A stretch of DNA of 64,000 nt from Paenibacillus glycinis (GCF_009909185.1 NZ_JAAAMV010000006.1:41553-105552), one strand, 5' to 3'. Shown: positions 34,761 through 45,092, numbered from the stretch's first letter. Numbers and translations: made by a program. Notes: generated by a model from the sequence alone, not told the origin.

Positions 34761-35075
34761 TTAGGTACGGGCACGGTCATTATCACGAGAGCGACTTCTC
34801 ATGCCAGCTAAACCGATTAGACCTAGAAGGCCTAACCAGCCCCAATCGAAATCATTGTCATCGTTAACTGCATTAGCCCGATAGTTCCCTCCTGTAATTG
34901 AGGTCGCGTTGTAGCTATTCATCGAACGGTTGTCGTAAGACTGGTTGCTTGGGGTAGAAGGTGAGGTCATGCTATTTACAGGATTTGAGCCCGCAGCGCT
35001 TAAAATTCCGGCGCCGAGCATTAGCGTGAAGCAACTCAGCAGTGAAAACGTCAAGAGATATTTCATTTTCCTCAT
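34761..35075 (-). CDS. Small secreted WGxxGxxG-type protein, paralogue
   Basis: 104 residues. Signal peptide MRKMKYLLTFSLLSCFTLML, Ser/Asn-rich middle, the motif NYRANAVNDDN shared with its neighbour, then DWGWLGLLGLIGLAGMRSRSR. Each of the pair has its own ribosome site (GAGGAG here) and terminator, so they are separately transcribed duplicates. No enzyme domain is seen; probably a surface or spore-envelope small protein. Confidence 0.75.
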   Translation of the reverse strand: MRKMKYLLTFSLLSCFTLMLGAGILSAAGSNPVNSMTSPSTPSNQSYDNRSMNSYNATSITGGNYRANAVNDDNDFDWGWLGLLGLIGLAGMRSRSRDNDRART

Positions 35076-35157
35076 GGAAAGTCAACTCCTCAACTGATTT
35101 TGAAATCAACTTTGGTTTGCCCGCTAAGGAATTGAAATATGCAATTTATCTTATTCG

Positions 35158-35319
35158 TTATTTTCTTTTATACATAAAAGGAAGAAAAACAAAAGGAACA
35201 AAAAGGAGAAACGGGAAATTAAACATCTTGCCAATAAGCCAAAACAAGCCGCTGACTAAGATGGTTATAACCAAACTATACAAACATCCCTTACCGGACA
35301 TATTACTAAAAAAGAACAC
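35158..35319 (-). CDS. Small membrane protein, 53 residues
   Basis: GTG start at 35317-35319 with AGGAGG six bases upstream, stop TAA at 35158-35160. The protein has two hydrophobic helices, SLVITILVSGLFWLIG and FPFLLFVPFVFLPFMY, joined by KMFN, and a KRK tail. The ribosome site overlaps the stop codon of the upstream 34-residue gene, so the two are a coupled operon. Third bases are A+T-rich, unlike the core genes. No family recognised. Confidence 0.65.
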   Translation of the reverse strand: MFFFSNMSGKGCLYSLVITILVSGLFWLIGKMFNFPFLLFVPFVFLPFMYKRK

Positions 35320-35329
35320 TTTGTCCCTC

Positions 35330-35434
35330 CTACCTTAAGCGATTATTAACAACATTCCTAACGATGGAGCAAATGTAACAATTATATTTTGACCCTTTGA
35401 TTTGTTTAAAATTTTCACAATAGACACATCTCAT
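35330..35434 (-). CDS. Cys-rich microprotein, 34 residues, zinc-ribbon-like
   Basis: ATG at 35432-35434 with a near-perfect GGAGGTGA eight bases upstream, stop TAG at 35330-35332. The product has two CxxC pairs, CVYC at residues 3-6 and CYIC at 19-22, 12 residues apart, a spacing that could hold one zinc ion. The rest is basic and polar. Its stop codon overlaps the ribosome site of the small membrane protein gene. Too short for standard gene lists. Confidence 0.6.
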   Translation of the reverse strand: MRCVYCENFKQIKGSKYNCYICSIVRNVVNNRLR

Positions 35435-35541
35435 ACTGTTAGTCACCTCCGCCAATATTATGCCCGGTGGTAAATAATACGTATTCGTGTCCCTTAGTTG
35501 GAGGAACCCTTAAAATTGAAGTTGTCTTATAAGCCAAACAC

Positions 35542-35570
35542 AAAAAAACCGCAGGTGAATGCCCGCGGGG
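35542..35570 (-). terminator. Terminator-like hairpin
   Basis: Minus strand CCGCGGG-CATTCA-CCTGCGG followed by TTTTTTTG. It is either a second stop for groEL read-through or the end of an unseen small transcript between 35576 and 35725; that stretch shows no gene. Confidence 0.65.
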
Positions 35571-35725
35571 TTTCGTTCACTTGTATAAATAGACCTTTTT
35601 TTCTTTTAATCCCATGATAGCCTTCCCATGGACAAACGGAATGCTGACGAGAAGGTGAATATTCATTTCAAAGATATTCTTCCGGCAACTCGTTTGCAAG
35701 CAACGTGACTTTTTCGTGACTTAAA

Positions 35726-35755
35726 ACAAAAAACGGGGCCATAATGGCCCCGTTT
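35726..35755 (-). terminator. Terminator of the groESL operon
   Basis: CGGGGCCATTATGGCCCCG on the minus strand, then TTTTTTG, 32 bases past the groEL stop. Confidence 0.85.
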
Positions 35756-35786
35756 CCTTTGGTATTACTGGCTTTTGCAAGGCAGC

Positions 35787-37448
<1,662 letters not shown>

Positions 37449-37500
37449 TTAGTTTAGGTACGCAAGCTTAACCATGTATGTGGAGCCAAAGCGCTGCGGC

Positions 37501-37782
37501 TTAGCCCAAAATCGCGTGGATGTCGCTTTCTTTCATAATCAAAAGCTCTTTGCCTTCGTACTTTACTTCGGTACCGGCATATTTGGAGAACAAAACGCGG
37601 TCGCCTTCCTTGACTTCAAGCGCAATGCGCACGCCGTCCTTAACCGCACCGCTGCCTACAGCGATAACTTTGCCTTCTTGCGGCTTTTCTTTGGCCGTGT
37701 CTGGCAGCAAAATGCCGCTTGCAGTCGTTTCTTCTTTCGCGATTGGTTCGATCAATACGCGTTCACCCAAAGGTCTGATCAT
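37501..37782 (-). CDS. groS: Co-chaperonin GroES
   Basis: 93 residues: [13 protein letters not shown], mobile loop [38 protein letters not shown], and ESDIHAILG at the end. It is the lid of the GroEL chamber. AAAGGAGG is spaced for ATG 37782. First gene of the operon under CIRCE control. Confidence 0.98.
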   Translation of the reverse strand: MIRPLGERVLIEPIAKEETTASGILLPDTAKEKPQEGKVIAVGSGAVKDGVRIALEVKEGDRVLFSKYAGTEVKYEGKELLIMKESDIHAILG

Positions 37783-37818
37783 GAAAATAGCCTCCTTTAA
37801 ATAGTTGTGCAACTTTTG

Positions 37819-37845
37819 TTAGCACTCGCAATCGTTAAGTGCTAA
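37819..37845 (-). promoter_or_regulatory. CIRCE element (HrcA operator)
   Basis: TTAGCACTC-N9-AAGTGCTAA, one base off the TTAGCACTC-N9-GAGTGCTAA consensus. Lies just after the promoter and 36 bases before groES. HrcA binds here and is released on heat stress. Confidence 0.95.
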
Positions 37846-37857
37846 TAACCATTTCTA

Positions 37858-37886
37858 ATAATACCGATTTCGCGGATGGATTTCAA
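37858..37886 (-). promoter_or_regulatory. Sigma-A promoter of groESL
   Basis: TTGAAA (37881-37886), exactly 17 bases, TATTAT (37858-37863), on the minus strand, directly upstream of the CIRCE element. Confidence 0.85.
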
Positions 37887-37954
37887 GTCTTTCGCCGTCG
37901 ATTTCATAGGAATTTTACAACAAGCTCCCCCTAAACGGATAAAGGCGGCGGACA

Positions 37955-37980
37955 AAAGAAAAAGCCGGCGCGCGGCCGGC
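37955..37980 (-). terminator. Terminator of tatC
   Basis: GCCGGC-CGCGC-GCCGGC then TTTTTCTTTT on the minus strand. Confidence 0.8.
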
Positions 37981-37981
37981 C

Positions 37982-38773
37982 TTACGTTCCGTATTCTTCT
38001 TCCCACGCCTGATCGGCCTGCAGCTGTTTCTTGTAGACGACGCTCGAGAGCATCACGCTGATCTCGTAGAGGAGGATGAGCGGGGCGGCCACCAAGGCGT
38101 CCGAGATGAAATCCGGCGGCGTCACGACGACCCCGACGATGATGAGAATGAAGTAAGCGAGCTTGCGCATTTTCTTCAACCGCTTCGGATTCAGGATCCG
38201 CAGCTTCGTCAGGAACATGATCACGATCGGCAGCTCGAACAGCAAGGATATCGGAATCAGGATATTGAACAAAAACGAGAAATATTGAATGACCCCGTAC
38301 GTCTCGACGAGATTCAAATGCTTGGCGACGTCCGTCGTGAAATTAAACGCCATCGGAAACACCACATAATACGAGAACGACAATCCGACCAGAAACATGA
38401 CGAGCACGAACGGCACGAACATGAGCGTGGCGCGCTGCTCTTTCTTCCCGAGCGCCGGCTTGACGAAAGCCCACAGTTGATAAGCAGCGGCCGGCAACGC
38501 AAAGACGAGCGCGATGACGAGCGCGAACTTCATGTACAGGCCGATTCCGTCCCACAGCGAGAAGGCGTTCAGCTTCATGCCCTTCACCGGATCTTGGGTC
38601 ACCATGTAGTTGTACACCGGATCCGCCAAAAACAGCCCGATGATCATCCCGACCACCAGGAAAACGAGGGTGAAAATGATTCTTCGCCGCAGCTCGCCGA
38701 TATGGTCGAACAGCGTCATCATTTTATCGCCGCGCTGGGTTTCCGTCGTATCGGCCGAATCTAGGTTGGCCAC
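37982..38773 (-). CDS. tatC: Sec-independent translocase TatC
   Basis: 263 residues, six transmembrane helices, receptor for twin-arginine signal peptides. LFDHIGELRRRIIFTLVFLV with the conserved first-loop Glu-Leu-Arg-x-Arg is near residue 22, the FxxKPAL-type loop is WAFVKPALGKKE near 110, then YGVIQYFSFLFN and the end VVTPPDFISDALVAAPLILLYE. GTG 38773 has GAGAGGTGA eight bases upstream; GTG 38785 is an alternative. It pairs with TatA upstream. Confidence 0.95.
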   Translation of the reverse strand: MANLDSADTTETQRGDKMMTLFDHIGELRRRIIFTLVFLVVGMIIGLFLADPVYNYMVTQDPVKGMKLNAFSLWDGIGLYMKFALVIALVFALPAAAYQLWAFVKPALGKKEQRATLMFVPFVLVMFLVGLSFSYYVVFPMAFNFTTDVAKHLNLVETYGVIQYFSFLFNILIPISLLFELPIVIMFLTKLRILNPKRLKKMRKLAYFILIIVGVVVTPPDFISDALVAAPLILLYEISVMLSSVVYKKQLQADQAWEEEYGT

Positions 38774-38871
38774 CTGCAGTGTCACCTCTCTTTACGCGCA
38801 TAAACGGCATGCGCCGTCCGCGAAATGCGGACAAGCGTGAACGCGCTTACGCAAGCTAATGTCCGCTTCAA

Positions 38872-38907
38872 GAAAAAAAGCGGGCCCCACTACTCTGGGA
38901 GCCGCTT
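38872..38907 (-). terminator. Terminator between tatA and tatC, overlapping the tatA end
   Basis: AAGCGG..CCCA-GAGTAG-TGGG..CCGCTT then TTTTTTT on the minus strand. The first arm is inside the last codons of tatA, so termination and the last part of translation compete. Confidence 0.75.
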
Positions 38908-39120
38908 GTCTTCGCCGCGATCTTCCGAACGGTTCACTTCCACTCGCTTCGACGGTTTGCGATCGTCGTGGTCGTCCTCCATGATATCCTTCGCGCCCGC
39001 TTTGAATTCCTTCAACGTCCGGCCGAACGCCCGGCCAAGCTCAGGCAGCTTATTCGGTCCGAACAGCAGCAGCGCCACCAATGCGATAAGCAGAAAACCC
39101 GTTACGCCTATTCCGCCCAT
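38890..39120 (-). CDS. tatA: Twin-arginine translocase TatA
   Basis: 76 residues. One transmembrane helix IGVTGFLLIALVALLLFG, the family hinge FGPNKLPELGRAFGRTLKEFK, then a charged cytosolic tail. AGGAGG is eight bases before ATG 39120. TatA forms the pore with TatC. The synteny with the B. subtilis tatAY-tatCY genes next to groES is clear. Confidence 0.95.
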   Translation of the reverse strand: MGGIGVTGFLLIALVALLLFGPNKLPELGRAFGRTLKEFKAGAKDIMEDDHDDRKPSKRVEVNRSEDRGEDKRLPE

Positions 39121-39183
39121 GGTACATACCTCCTTCATATTAGGCTTGCCATAGAATAAATCCGCTTCAAAAGCGGAGGTTCA

Positions 39184-40251
39184 TCAAGGTTGTCGCTTGC
39201 CGATGCCCGTCTCCCACGTTTGCGCCGTAAGGAGGCCGCCATAGCCCATCGTGACGATGTCGCGCCTGTCGATGACGTCGCCGGCGAGTATTCGCGGCAA
39301 CAGCGCGTTGAACGACGTATACGGATCGTGCATGACGCATCCGGGAAGGCCCATGATCGGAATCCCGTCCAAATAGCCCATGAGCAGCATCGAGCCGGGA
39401 AGCATCGGCGTCCCGTAATTGACGATGCGCGCGCCCGCTTCCGCGATCGCCGCAGGGGTACGGTCGTCGGGGTCTACCGACATTCCGCCAGTTACGACTA
39501 TCATATCATAGGACTGCTGCCGCAAGTAGTGTATTTCCTTGACAATTGTTTGACGGTCGTCCGGGGAAAACCGCTGTTCGGCGATCTCGGAGCCGAGCGA
39601 CTCGACGATCCTGCGCACGGCCGGGCCGAAACGGTCCTCGATGCGCCCGGAGAATACTTCGCCGCCGGTCGTCAGCATGCCGATTCGGAACTTCCGCAGC
39701 GGCTTCAGCCCGATCGGGCCGCGTCCTCCGTGCAGCTCGCGATACTCGGCGACAAGCTCCTCGACCGCGGCGACCTTGGCCTCGGGCACGACGAGCGGAA
39801 TGACGCGCGTGGCCGCAAGCTGCCCGCCCGGCATGACGACGGCATGCGTCCGCAGCGTCGCCAGGGCGATCTCCCCGAGCTCGTTAATGGCATGAACGAC
39901 ATCCGGTTCGATGACGGCGAGCGCCGGCACGTCCAGCGCCGACTTGACCGCGACTTTGCCCTCGTGCGGCTCGGTCAGCAGCAGCCCGTCGTCCTTCAGC
40001 GCCAGCGCCATCCTGCCCGCGGCGTCATCCTCGTGAAGCTCGCCATCGCCAAGCTCCAGGATGTAGATATGCTCTTTGCCGATATCGAGCAGCTTCGGGA
40101 TGTCCGACTCGGCGACGACATGCCCTTTCTTGAAAAGCCGCCCTTTGAACTGCCCCGGGATGATCTGCGTCAAATCATGCGCGAGCACGAGTCCGACCGC
40201 TTCTCGCACCGGCACTTCCTTCAGCAGCGTTCCTTGCTTCCCTTCGCTCAT
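39184..40251 (-). CDS. MoeA-like molybdopterin-binding protein
   Basis: 355 residues. The N-terminal part (VPVREAVGLVLAHDLTQIIPGQFKGRLFKKGHVV) is the MoeA entry domain; the MoCF domain has MIVVTGGMSVDPDDRTPAAI, PMLPGSMLLMGYLDGIPIMGLPGCVMHDP near 270, carrying the GGxS and GLPG motifs for molybdopterin. Shorter than E. coli MoeA (about 410) and lacking its C-terminal domain, so it is a MoeA-like binding protein. It overlaps mogA upstream by four bases. Confidence 0.85.
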   Translation of the reverse strand: MSEGKQGTLLKEVPVREAVGLVLAHDLTQIIPGQFKGRLFKKGHVVAESDIPKLLDIGKEHIYILELGDGELHEDDAAGRMALALKDDGLLLTEPHEGKVAVKSALDVPALAVIEPDVVHAINELGEIALATLRTHAVVMPGGQLAATRVIPLVVPEAKVAAVEELVAEYRELHGGRGPIGLKPLRKFRIGMLTTGGEVFSGRIEDRFGPAVRRIVESLGSEIAEQRFSPDDRQTIVKEIHYLRQQSYDMIVVTGGMSVDPDDRTPAAIAEAGARIVNYGTPMLPGSMLLMGYLDGIPIMGLPGCVMHDPYTSFNALLPRILAGDVIDRRDIVTMGYGGLLTAQTWETGIGKRQP

Positions 40252-40742
40252 TCCGCATGATCCCCCGTCCGTCCGGAGAGGATGTTCAGCGCATGCGGCA
40301 GCTGATCCATGATCGCCATCAGGTTCTCGTGCACGCCCTTCGGACTGCCCGGCAGATTGATGATCAGCGAGCGTCCGCGAATGCCGCAGACGCCGCGCGA
40401 GAGCATCGCGCGGCGCGTGCGCTGCATGGCGCCGAGTCGCATCGCTTCGGCAAGCCCCGGCACGATGCGGTCGATGACCTTCAGCGTCGCCTCCGGCGTC
40501 AGGTCCCTCGGGGCAAGCCCCGTGCCGCCCGTCGTGATGACCAGATCCGCTTGAAAATAATCCGTCATTTCAATTAATGCCGCCATGATCTCGTCCTGCT
40601 CGTCGGGCACGATCCGGTAATCGACGATTTCTCCGCTAAGCTCTTCCTCGACCAGCTCGCGAATGACCTGCGCGCTGGTATCCTCGCGCTCGCCGCGCGA
40701 GCCTTTGTCGCTTGCCGTAAGCAGCGCCACTTTCCACCGCAT
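40248..40742 (-). CDS. mog: MogA/MoaB-family molybdopterin adenylyltransferase
   Basis: 164 residues. MRWKVALLTASDKGSRGEREDTS, then LVITTGGTGLAPRDLTPEATLKVI (the TTGGTG molybdopterin loop) and LIINLPGSPKGVHENL (the second, nucleotide-binding loop). It adenylates molybdopterin before metal insertion. GGGGGAG precedes ATG 40742; the TTG 40757 frame is longer but the site favours 40742. Confidence 0.9.
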   Translation of the reverse strand: MRWKVALLTASDKGSRGEREDTSAQVIRELVEEELSGEIVDYRIVPDEQDEIMAALIEMTDYFQADLVITTGGTGLAPRDLTPEATLKVIDRIVPGLAEAMRLGAMQRTRRAMLSRGVCGIRGRSLIINLPGSPKGVHENLMAIMDQLPHALNILSGRTGDHAE

Positions 40743-40797
40743 TCGCTTCTCCCCCAATCAGTAGGTTTATAAAAAAATGCCGGTTGCGGCATGAAAT

Positions 40798-41274
40798 TTA
40801 AACGCCGTTAACGGAATAATCGCCGTTCTTGCCGCCGCTCTTGGAAGCCAGGTAAGTCGGGCCGATCACCATGTCCTTCTGGAGCGCCTTGCACATGTCG
40901 TACACCGTCAGCGCCGCCGCGGATACCGCCGTCAGGGCTTCCATTTCGACGCCGGTCTTGCCGGTCGTCTTCACCGTTCCTTCTATATAAAGCTCGTTCG
41001 CGCCGTTATCCGCGAACGCCAGATTGACGCCGGTGAGCGGAAGCGGATGGCACATCGGAATCCAGTCCGACGTCTTCTTCGCCGCCATGATGCCCGCGAC
41101 CTGCGCCACGGCGAGCACGTCGCCCTTGCCGACCGTGCCGGCCTTGATGCGCCGCAGCGTCTCTTCCGCCATCGTGACGGTCGTCCGCGCGACGGCGACG
41201 CGGGTCGTCACCTCTTTGTCCGATACGTCGACCATTCGCGCCCGGCCCTGATCGTTAAAATGGGTCAAATCCAT
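40798..41274 (-). CDS. moaC: Cyclic pyranopterin monophosphate synthase MoaC
   Basis: 158 residues. [26 protein letters not shown] at the start, [11 protein letters not shown] near residue 78 (active-site His-Pro), then [23 protein letters not shown] and KSGGKNGD. It works after MoaA to make cyclic pyranopterin monophosphate. It overlaps the end of the cyclo-ligase gene, so the operon is 5-FCL, moaC, mogA, moeA-like. moaA is not in the window. Confidence 0.95.
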   Translation of the reverse strand: MDLTHFNDQGRARMVDVSDKEVTTRVAVARTTVTMAEETLRRIKAGTVGKGDVLAVAQVAGIMAAKKTSDWIPMCHPLPLTGVNLAFADNGANELYIEGTVKTTGKTGVEMEALTAVSAAALTVYDMCKALQKDMVIGPTYLASKSGGKNGDYSVNGV

Positions 41275-41900
41275 GACATGCCCCTCCCGTTGAATCCGAC
41301 TTCGGTAATGACGCCGTCGACGCGGACGTCATGCTGGTCCATCGGCACGGCCTTCAGCCGCTGCGTTTCGTAAGCCAAACCGATCCATTTCGGCATCTCG
41401 CCCCCGGCATCCCGTACCGTCAAAGCCAGCCGCTCATGGAAGCGGTCGTAGTACCCGCCACCGTATCCGAGCCGGCCGCCTTCGTTATCGAAGGCCAGTC
41501 CCGGAACGAACACGACATCGGGCACGTAAGACGCGTCGCAGCGGCTTGCCGTCGCCGGATCGGGCTCCCGGATGCCGTAGGCGCCCGGCGCGAGCTCGTC
41601 CCATGCCTGGACGACGTACAATTCCATCGACCGATCGCCGGTCAAGGAACGCGGGACGACGACCGTGAGCCCGGTGCGCCAGCACCATTCGATGAGCAGC
41701 GTCGTATCGAGCTCGGAACGGAACGGGACGTAAGCCATGACGCTACGCATCGGCGTTCCCCGTTCATTCCGCAGGCGAAGCCATTCCACGGCCCGCTGGC
41801 ACACCGTATCCGACCAAGCCATCCGGCTTTCCTCGGGCAGCCCGTCCCGCCGGAGCTTCGCCGCCAGCCGGGCCTCCCGCTTTTCCTCCGACCGATTCAT
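41265..41900 (-). CDS. 5-formyltetrahydrofolate cyclo-ligase
   Basis: 211 residues. [16 protein letters not shown] at the start, [15 protein letters not shown], and the nucleotide-binding [14 protein letters not shown] near residue 143 with IGLAYETQ after it. It converts 5-formyl-THF to 5,10-methenyl-THF using ATP. First gene of the molybdopterin operon; divergent from the ABC-F gene. Confidence 0.95.
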   Translation of the reverse strand: MNRSEEKREARLAAKLRRDGLPEESRMAWSDTVCQRAVEWLRLRNERGTPMRSVMAYVPFRSELDTTLLIEWCWRTGLTVVVPRSLTGDRSMELYVVQAWDELAPGAYGIREPDPATASRCDASYVPDVVFVPGLAFDNEGGRLGYGGGYYDRFHERLALTVRDAGGEMPKWIGLAYETQRLKAVPMDQHDVRVDGVITEVGFNGRGMSWI

Positions 41901-42106
41901 CCCATTCCCCGCTTTGCTTCAAGGTTTGCCGTTCCTGCTGTTTTCTGACCATAGTTGTTATTTAGTTTACCACTGTTGCCCATATTTCGCCAACCGAGCC
42001 CAAGCGAGAAAACGGCGTTTCCGGGCAGGAAGACGGTCGCGCGATGCCTGGTTTTCATGTAAACTGGTACAAAGGCAATTTCTTCAGGTTGGAGGTAACG
42101 GGAACC

Positions 42107-44047
42107 ATGCTTCTTCAAGTTTCGGATGTATCCAAAAACTACGGCGTCAGCAGCGTGCTCACGTCCGTGACCTTCCAGGTGCTGCCCCGCGAACGGGTAG
42201 GCCTCGTAGGCGTGAACGGCGCGGGCAAATCGACGCTGCTGCGGATTATCGCGGGCGAAATCTCGGCGGATTCCGGCACTGTTTATAAATCGAAAGAAAC
42301 GACGATCGGCTATTTGGCGCAATCCAGCGGGCTGCAGTCGGACAAGACGATCGAGGCGGAGATGCGCGCCGTGTTCGCCCATCTTACCGATGCCGAGCGC
42401 GAGCTCCGCGCGATGGAGCAGCAAATCGCCGATCCGGCGCTGCACGGCGACGAGAAGCAGTACGAAGCGGTGCTGAACCGCTACGCCCAGCTCTCGGACT
42501 GGTTCAAGGCCAAGGGCGGCTTCGAGATGGAAACCCGGATCCGCAGCGTGCTGCACGGGATGGGCTTCGGCCATTTCCCGCCGGAGACGGTCATCTCCAC
42601 GCTCAGCGGCGGGCAGAAAACCCGCCTCGCGCTGGCACGGATCCTGCTGCAGGCGCCCGATCTGCTCATGCTCGACGAACCGACGAACTATCTCGACATC
42701 GAAACGCTGACCTGGCTGGAAGATTACCTGCGCGGCTACGAAGGCGGCATTCTCGTCGTTTCCCATGACCGCTATTTCCTGGACGCCGTCGTCGGCACGA
42801 TCGTGGAGATCGAGCGTCGCAACGCCAGGCGGTACACGGGCAATTACAGCCGTTTCATCGAGATCAAAGCCTCCGAATTCGAAGCGCAGATGAAGCAGTA
42901 CGACAAGCAGCAGGACGAGATCGCGAAGCTGGAAGACTTCGTGCAGCGCAACATCGTCCGCGCGTCTACTACGAAACGCGCGCAGAGCCGGCGCAAGGCG
43001 CTCGAGAAGATGGACCGTCTCGACAAACCGCTCGGCGATTTGAAGAAGGCGCATTTTTCCTTCGAAATCGAGCGGCAAAGCGGCAACGACGTGCTGGATG
43101 TCCGCGATTTGTCGATCAAGTTTCCCGAGAAAAGCGACCCGCTCTTCCGCAACGTGACGTTTCGGCTCGAACGCGGGGAGAACGTCGCGCTCGTCGGTCC
43201 GAACGGGATCGGCAAATCGACGCTGCTCAAGGCGCTTGTCGATCAGCAGCCGTACGAGCAGGGCTCGATTCGCTGGGGCACCAACGTCAAGATCGGCTAT
43301 TACGATCAGGAACATACCGGGCTGAACCATGCCAATACGGTGCTGGAGGAGCTGTGGAGCAGCTATCCGCATATCGAAGAGGCGCGGATCCGGACCGTGC
43401 TCGGTAATTTCCTGTTCAGCGGCGACGACGTGAAGAAGAAGATCAGCACGCTGAGCGGCGGCGAACGCGCGCGCGTCTCGTTGTCGAAGCTGATGCTGGC
43501 GCACGCCAACATGCTCATTTTGGACGAACCGACCAACCATTTGGATCTGTACAGCAAAGAAGTGCTGGAAGGCGCGCTGATGGATTACGACGGAACGCTC
43601 CTGTTCATTTCCCATGATCGTTACTTCTTGAACAAGATGGCGGAGCGCATTGTCGAACTGCATCCGCAGGGGACGGAACATTTCCTGGGAAATTATGACG
43701 AAATGATCCAGAAAAAGCGGGAAATCGAAGAGCTGCAGCAGGAAACGCTGTCAGCTTCGCAAGGAAAACAGGGCAAATCCGCTCCGATCGCGGAAGCCGC
43801 GCCCATAACCTCCTATGAAGCCGACAAACAAGCGAAGCGTGACGAACGAAACCGGCTTCGCAAGCAGGAACAGTTGGAATCCGACATCGCTCGCTTGGAG
43901 GACGAAATATCGGCGCTCGAAGCACAGCTGACCGATCCCGAGGTGTACAACGATTATGTAAGGGTCGGCACGATCCAGAGCGATATCGATACGCGAAAGG
44001 CGCAGCTGAAAGAGGTCTACGAGATGTGGGAGGAGCTTCTGGCCTAA
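42107..44047 (+). CDS. ABC-F family ATPase (YdiF type)
   Basis: 646 residues, two ABC domains without membrane helices. Walker A GVNGAGKSTLLRI near residue 36 and GPNGIGKSTLLKA near 364; signatures LSGGQKTRLALA and LSGGERARVSLS; Walker B LLMLDEPTNYLDIE and LILDEPTNHLDL. A C-terminal coiled coil (RNRLRKQEQLESDIARLEDE) matches the Uup/YdiF layout. ABC-F proteins bind ribosomes and rescue or protect translation. The same position next to moaC as B. subtilis ydiF. Start 42107 follows GGAGG. Confidence 0.95.
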   Translation: MLLQVSDVSKNYGVSSVLTSVTFQVLPRERVGLVGVNGAGKSTLLRIIAGEISADSGTVYKSKETTIGYLAQSSGLQSDKTIEAEMRAVFAHLTDAERELRAMEQQIADPALHGDEKQYEAVLNRYAQLSDWFKAKGGFEMETRIRSVLHGMGFGHFPPETVISTLSGGQKTRLALARILLQAPDLLMLDEPTNYLDIETLTWLEDYLRGYEGGILVVSHDRYFLDAVVGTIVEIERRNARRYTGNYSRFIEIKASEFEAQMKQYDKQQDEIAKLEDFVQRNIVRASTTKRAQSRRKALEKMDRLDKPLGDLKKAHFSFEIERQSGNDVLDVRDLSIKFPEKSDPLFRNVTFRLERGENVALVGPNGIGKSTLLKALVDQQPYEQGSIRWGTNVKIGYYDQEHTGLNHANTVLEELWSSYPHIEEARIRTVLGNFLFSGDDVKKKISTLSGGERARVSLSKLMLAHANMLILDEPTNHLDLYSKEVLEGALMDYDGTLLFISHDRYFLNKMAERIVELHPQGTEHFLGNYDEMIQKKREIEELQQETLSASQGKQGKSAPIAEAAPITSYEADKQAKRDERNRLRKQEQLESDIARLEDEISALEAQLTDPEVYNDYVRVGTIQSDIDTRKAQLKEVYEMWEELLA

Positions 44048-44157
44048 CGCCGGTTCCGCCGCCGCATCGCCTACGGCGATTGCGGTCGATTTGGTCGCCG
44101 ACATGATTTTACGGCGCTTTTAGCGCGTGCAGCAGCAAAATAGCAGCACCGATCCTG

Positions 44158-44187
44158 AATCCGGACAGCACCTCAGCTGTCCGGATT
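44158..44187 (+). terminator. Terminator of the ABC-F gene
   Basis: AATCCGGACAGC and GCTGTCCGGATT arms, then ATTGTC. Confidence 0.75.
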
Positions 44188-44305
44188 ATTGTCGTCCAAT
44201 CCCAGACCGATAGTAGCTGGCGCAGCCCGTCGATTGCGCGTGTTATCCGCAGGTAGACAACTGAACCGGAAGAACCCGATTCCAAACTTGATGGAGGTGC
44301 TCCGG

Positions 44306-44674
44306 CTACATCGCCGTGCTCAGATTCGACAAGCCTATCGCCGAATCCTTAACGGCTTTAAGTCCATTCGACAGCAACGAAAATTCGCTCCGCAAACTAT
44401 TAATGGAAGCAAGCAGCCCCGATCGTGCAGCGCTCAATGGCTGAACCGCGTTCTTCGCCGGCGAATCCGAGGCGGGCCGGAGGCCGTTCAAATCCCGCAG
44501 TCCAGCCGCCGCGAGTCCCGCCAATGCATTCAGAATCACGATTCCGTTGTCCGGCTCGTTCGCCTGCCAGCAAAAGAAGCAAGTCCGCCGGACGTCGTCT
44601 CCAAGGCCGCTTGCCCCCAAGCCGTCCGCCAATCGAACGGCGCCTTGGCGCGCCTTCTCCGACGCGTCCGTCAA
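44306..44674 (-). CDS. Hypothetical protein, 122 residues
   Basis: A minus-strand frame with a TTG start (44674) and strong G/C third positions like the neighbours, so it may be real. It reads QANEPDNGIVILNALAGLAAA in the middle and SLLSNGLKAVKDSAIGLSNL near the end; a lone pair FFCWQ has two near Cys. No ribosome site is well spaced: GGAG touches the TTG, and an ATG upstream (near 44700) is in a different frame. The opposite-strand frame 44189-44731 looks like its shadow. No family recognised. Confidence 0.35.
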   Translation of the reverse strand: MTDASEKARQGAVRLADGLGASGLGDDVRRTCFFCWQANEPDNGIVILNALAGLAAAGLRDLNGLRPASDSPAKNAVQPLSAARSGLLASINSLRSEFSLLSNGLKAVKDSAIGLSNLSTAM

Positions 44675-44793
44675 CTCCGCCGATTGCCCGTTCCTTATTC
44701 GTCCTTCATAGCAAGTAGGTTTTCCCGATGATTCGAAAAGGAAACCGTCTTGCGGCGGCGCTTCGTAAAGGAGCGTTTGTCAATCTATCCCCT

Positions 44794-45064
44794 CTTTCCA
44801 CAGATCTATCCACAGCAGAGGACAAATTGCGCGGCAATTCTGGCACCTATTTTGTCGAATAACCCGAACAAATTTACCGTTTCTTTAAGAAGCCTTCACA
44901 TAGCCTCGGGTTAGCTCAAAATATATTCCCATTATCCACATTATCCACAGGTGAGCTGTGAAAAACTTATCCAACTTTTATTCACATTGTAAACGCCCAA
45001 TTTTCGCGGCTTTTACATGTTTATGCACATTTTACCTGTCGACTGTGGATAACGCTGTGGAAAA
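44794..45064. promoter_or_regulatory. DnaA-box cluster
   Basis: Within 271 bases: two tandem perfect TTATCCACA boxes (44932-44940, 44941-44949); one perfect inverted box (45044-45052); TTATTCACA (44978-44986) and TTATGCACA (45021-45029), both fitting TTATNCACA; and near matches at 44806-44814 (CTATCCACA), 44794-44802, 44957-44965 (inverted), 44967-44975 and 45056-45064 (inverted). The stretch is A+T-richer than its surroundings and non-coding. No dnaA or dnaN is near. Confidence 0.85.
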
Positions 45065-45068
45065 CGAA

Positions 45069-45092
45069 AAAGCAGGGGATATCCCCTGCTTT
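45069..45092. terminator. Terminator of leuA
   Basis: AAAGCAGGGGATATCCCCTGCTTT, a perfect hairpin, with T-run on the minus strand (TTTTTCGTTTT). It closes leuA and lies at the edge of the DnaA-box cluster. Confidence 0.85.

Noticed and set aside
44794..45064. Chromosomal origin of replication
   Set aside because: There is no dnaA, dnaN, rpmH or recF in the window; the site is better explained as a secondary DnaA cluster.
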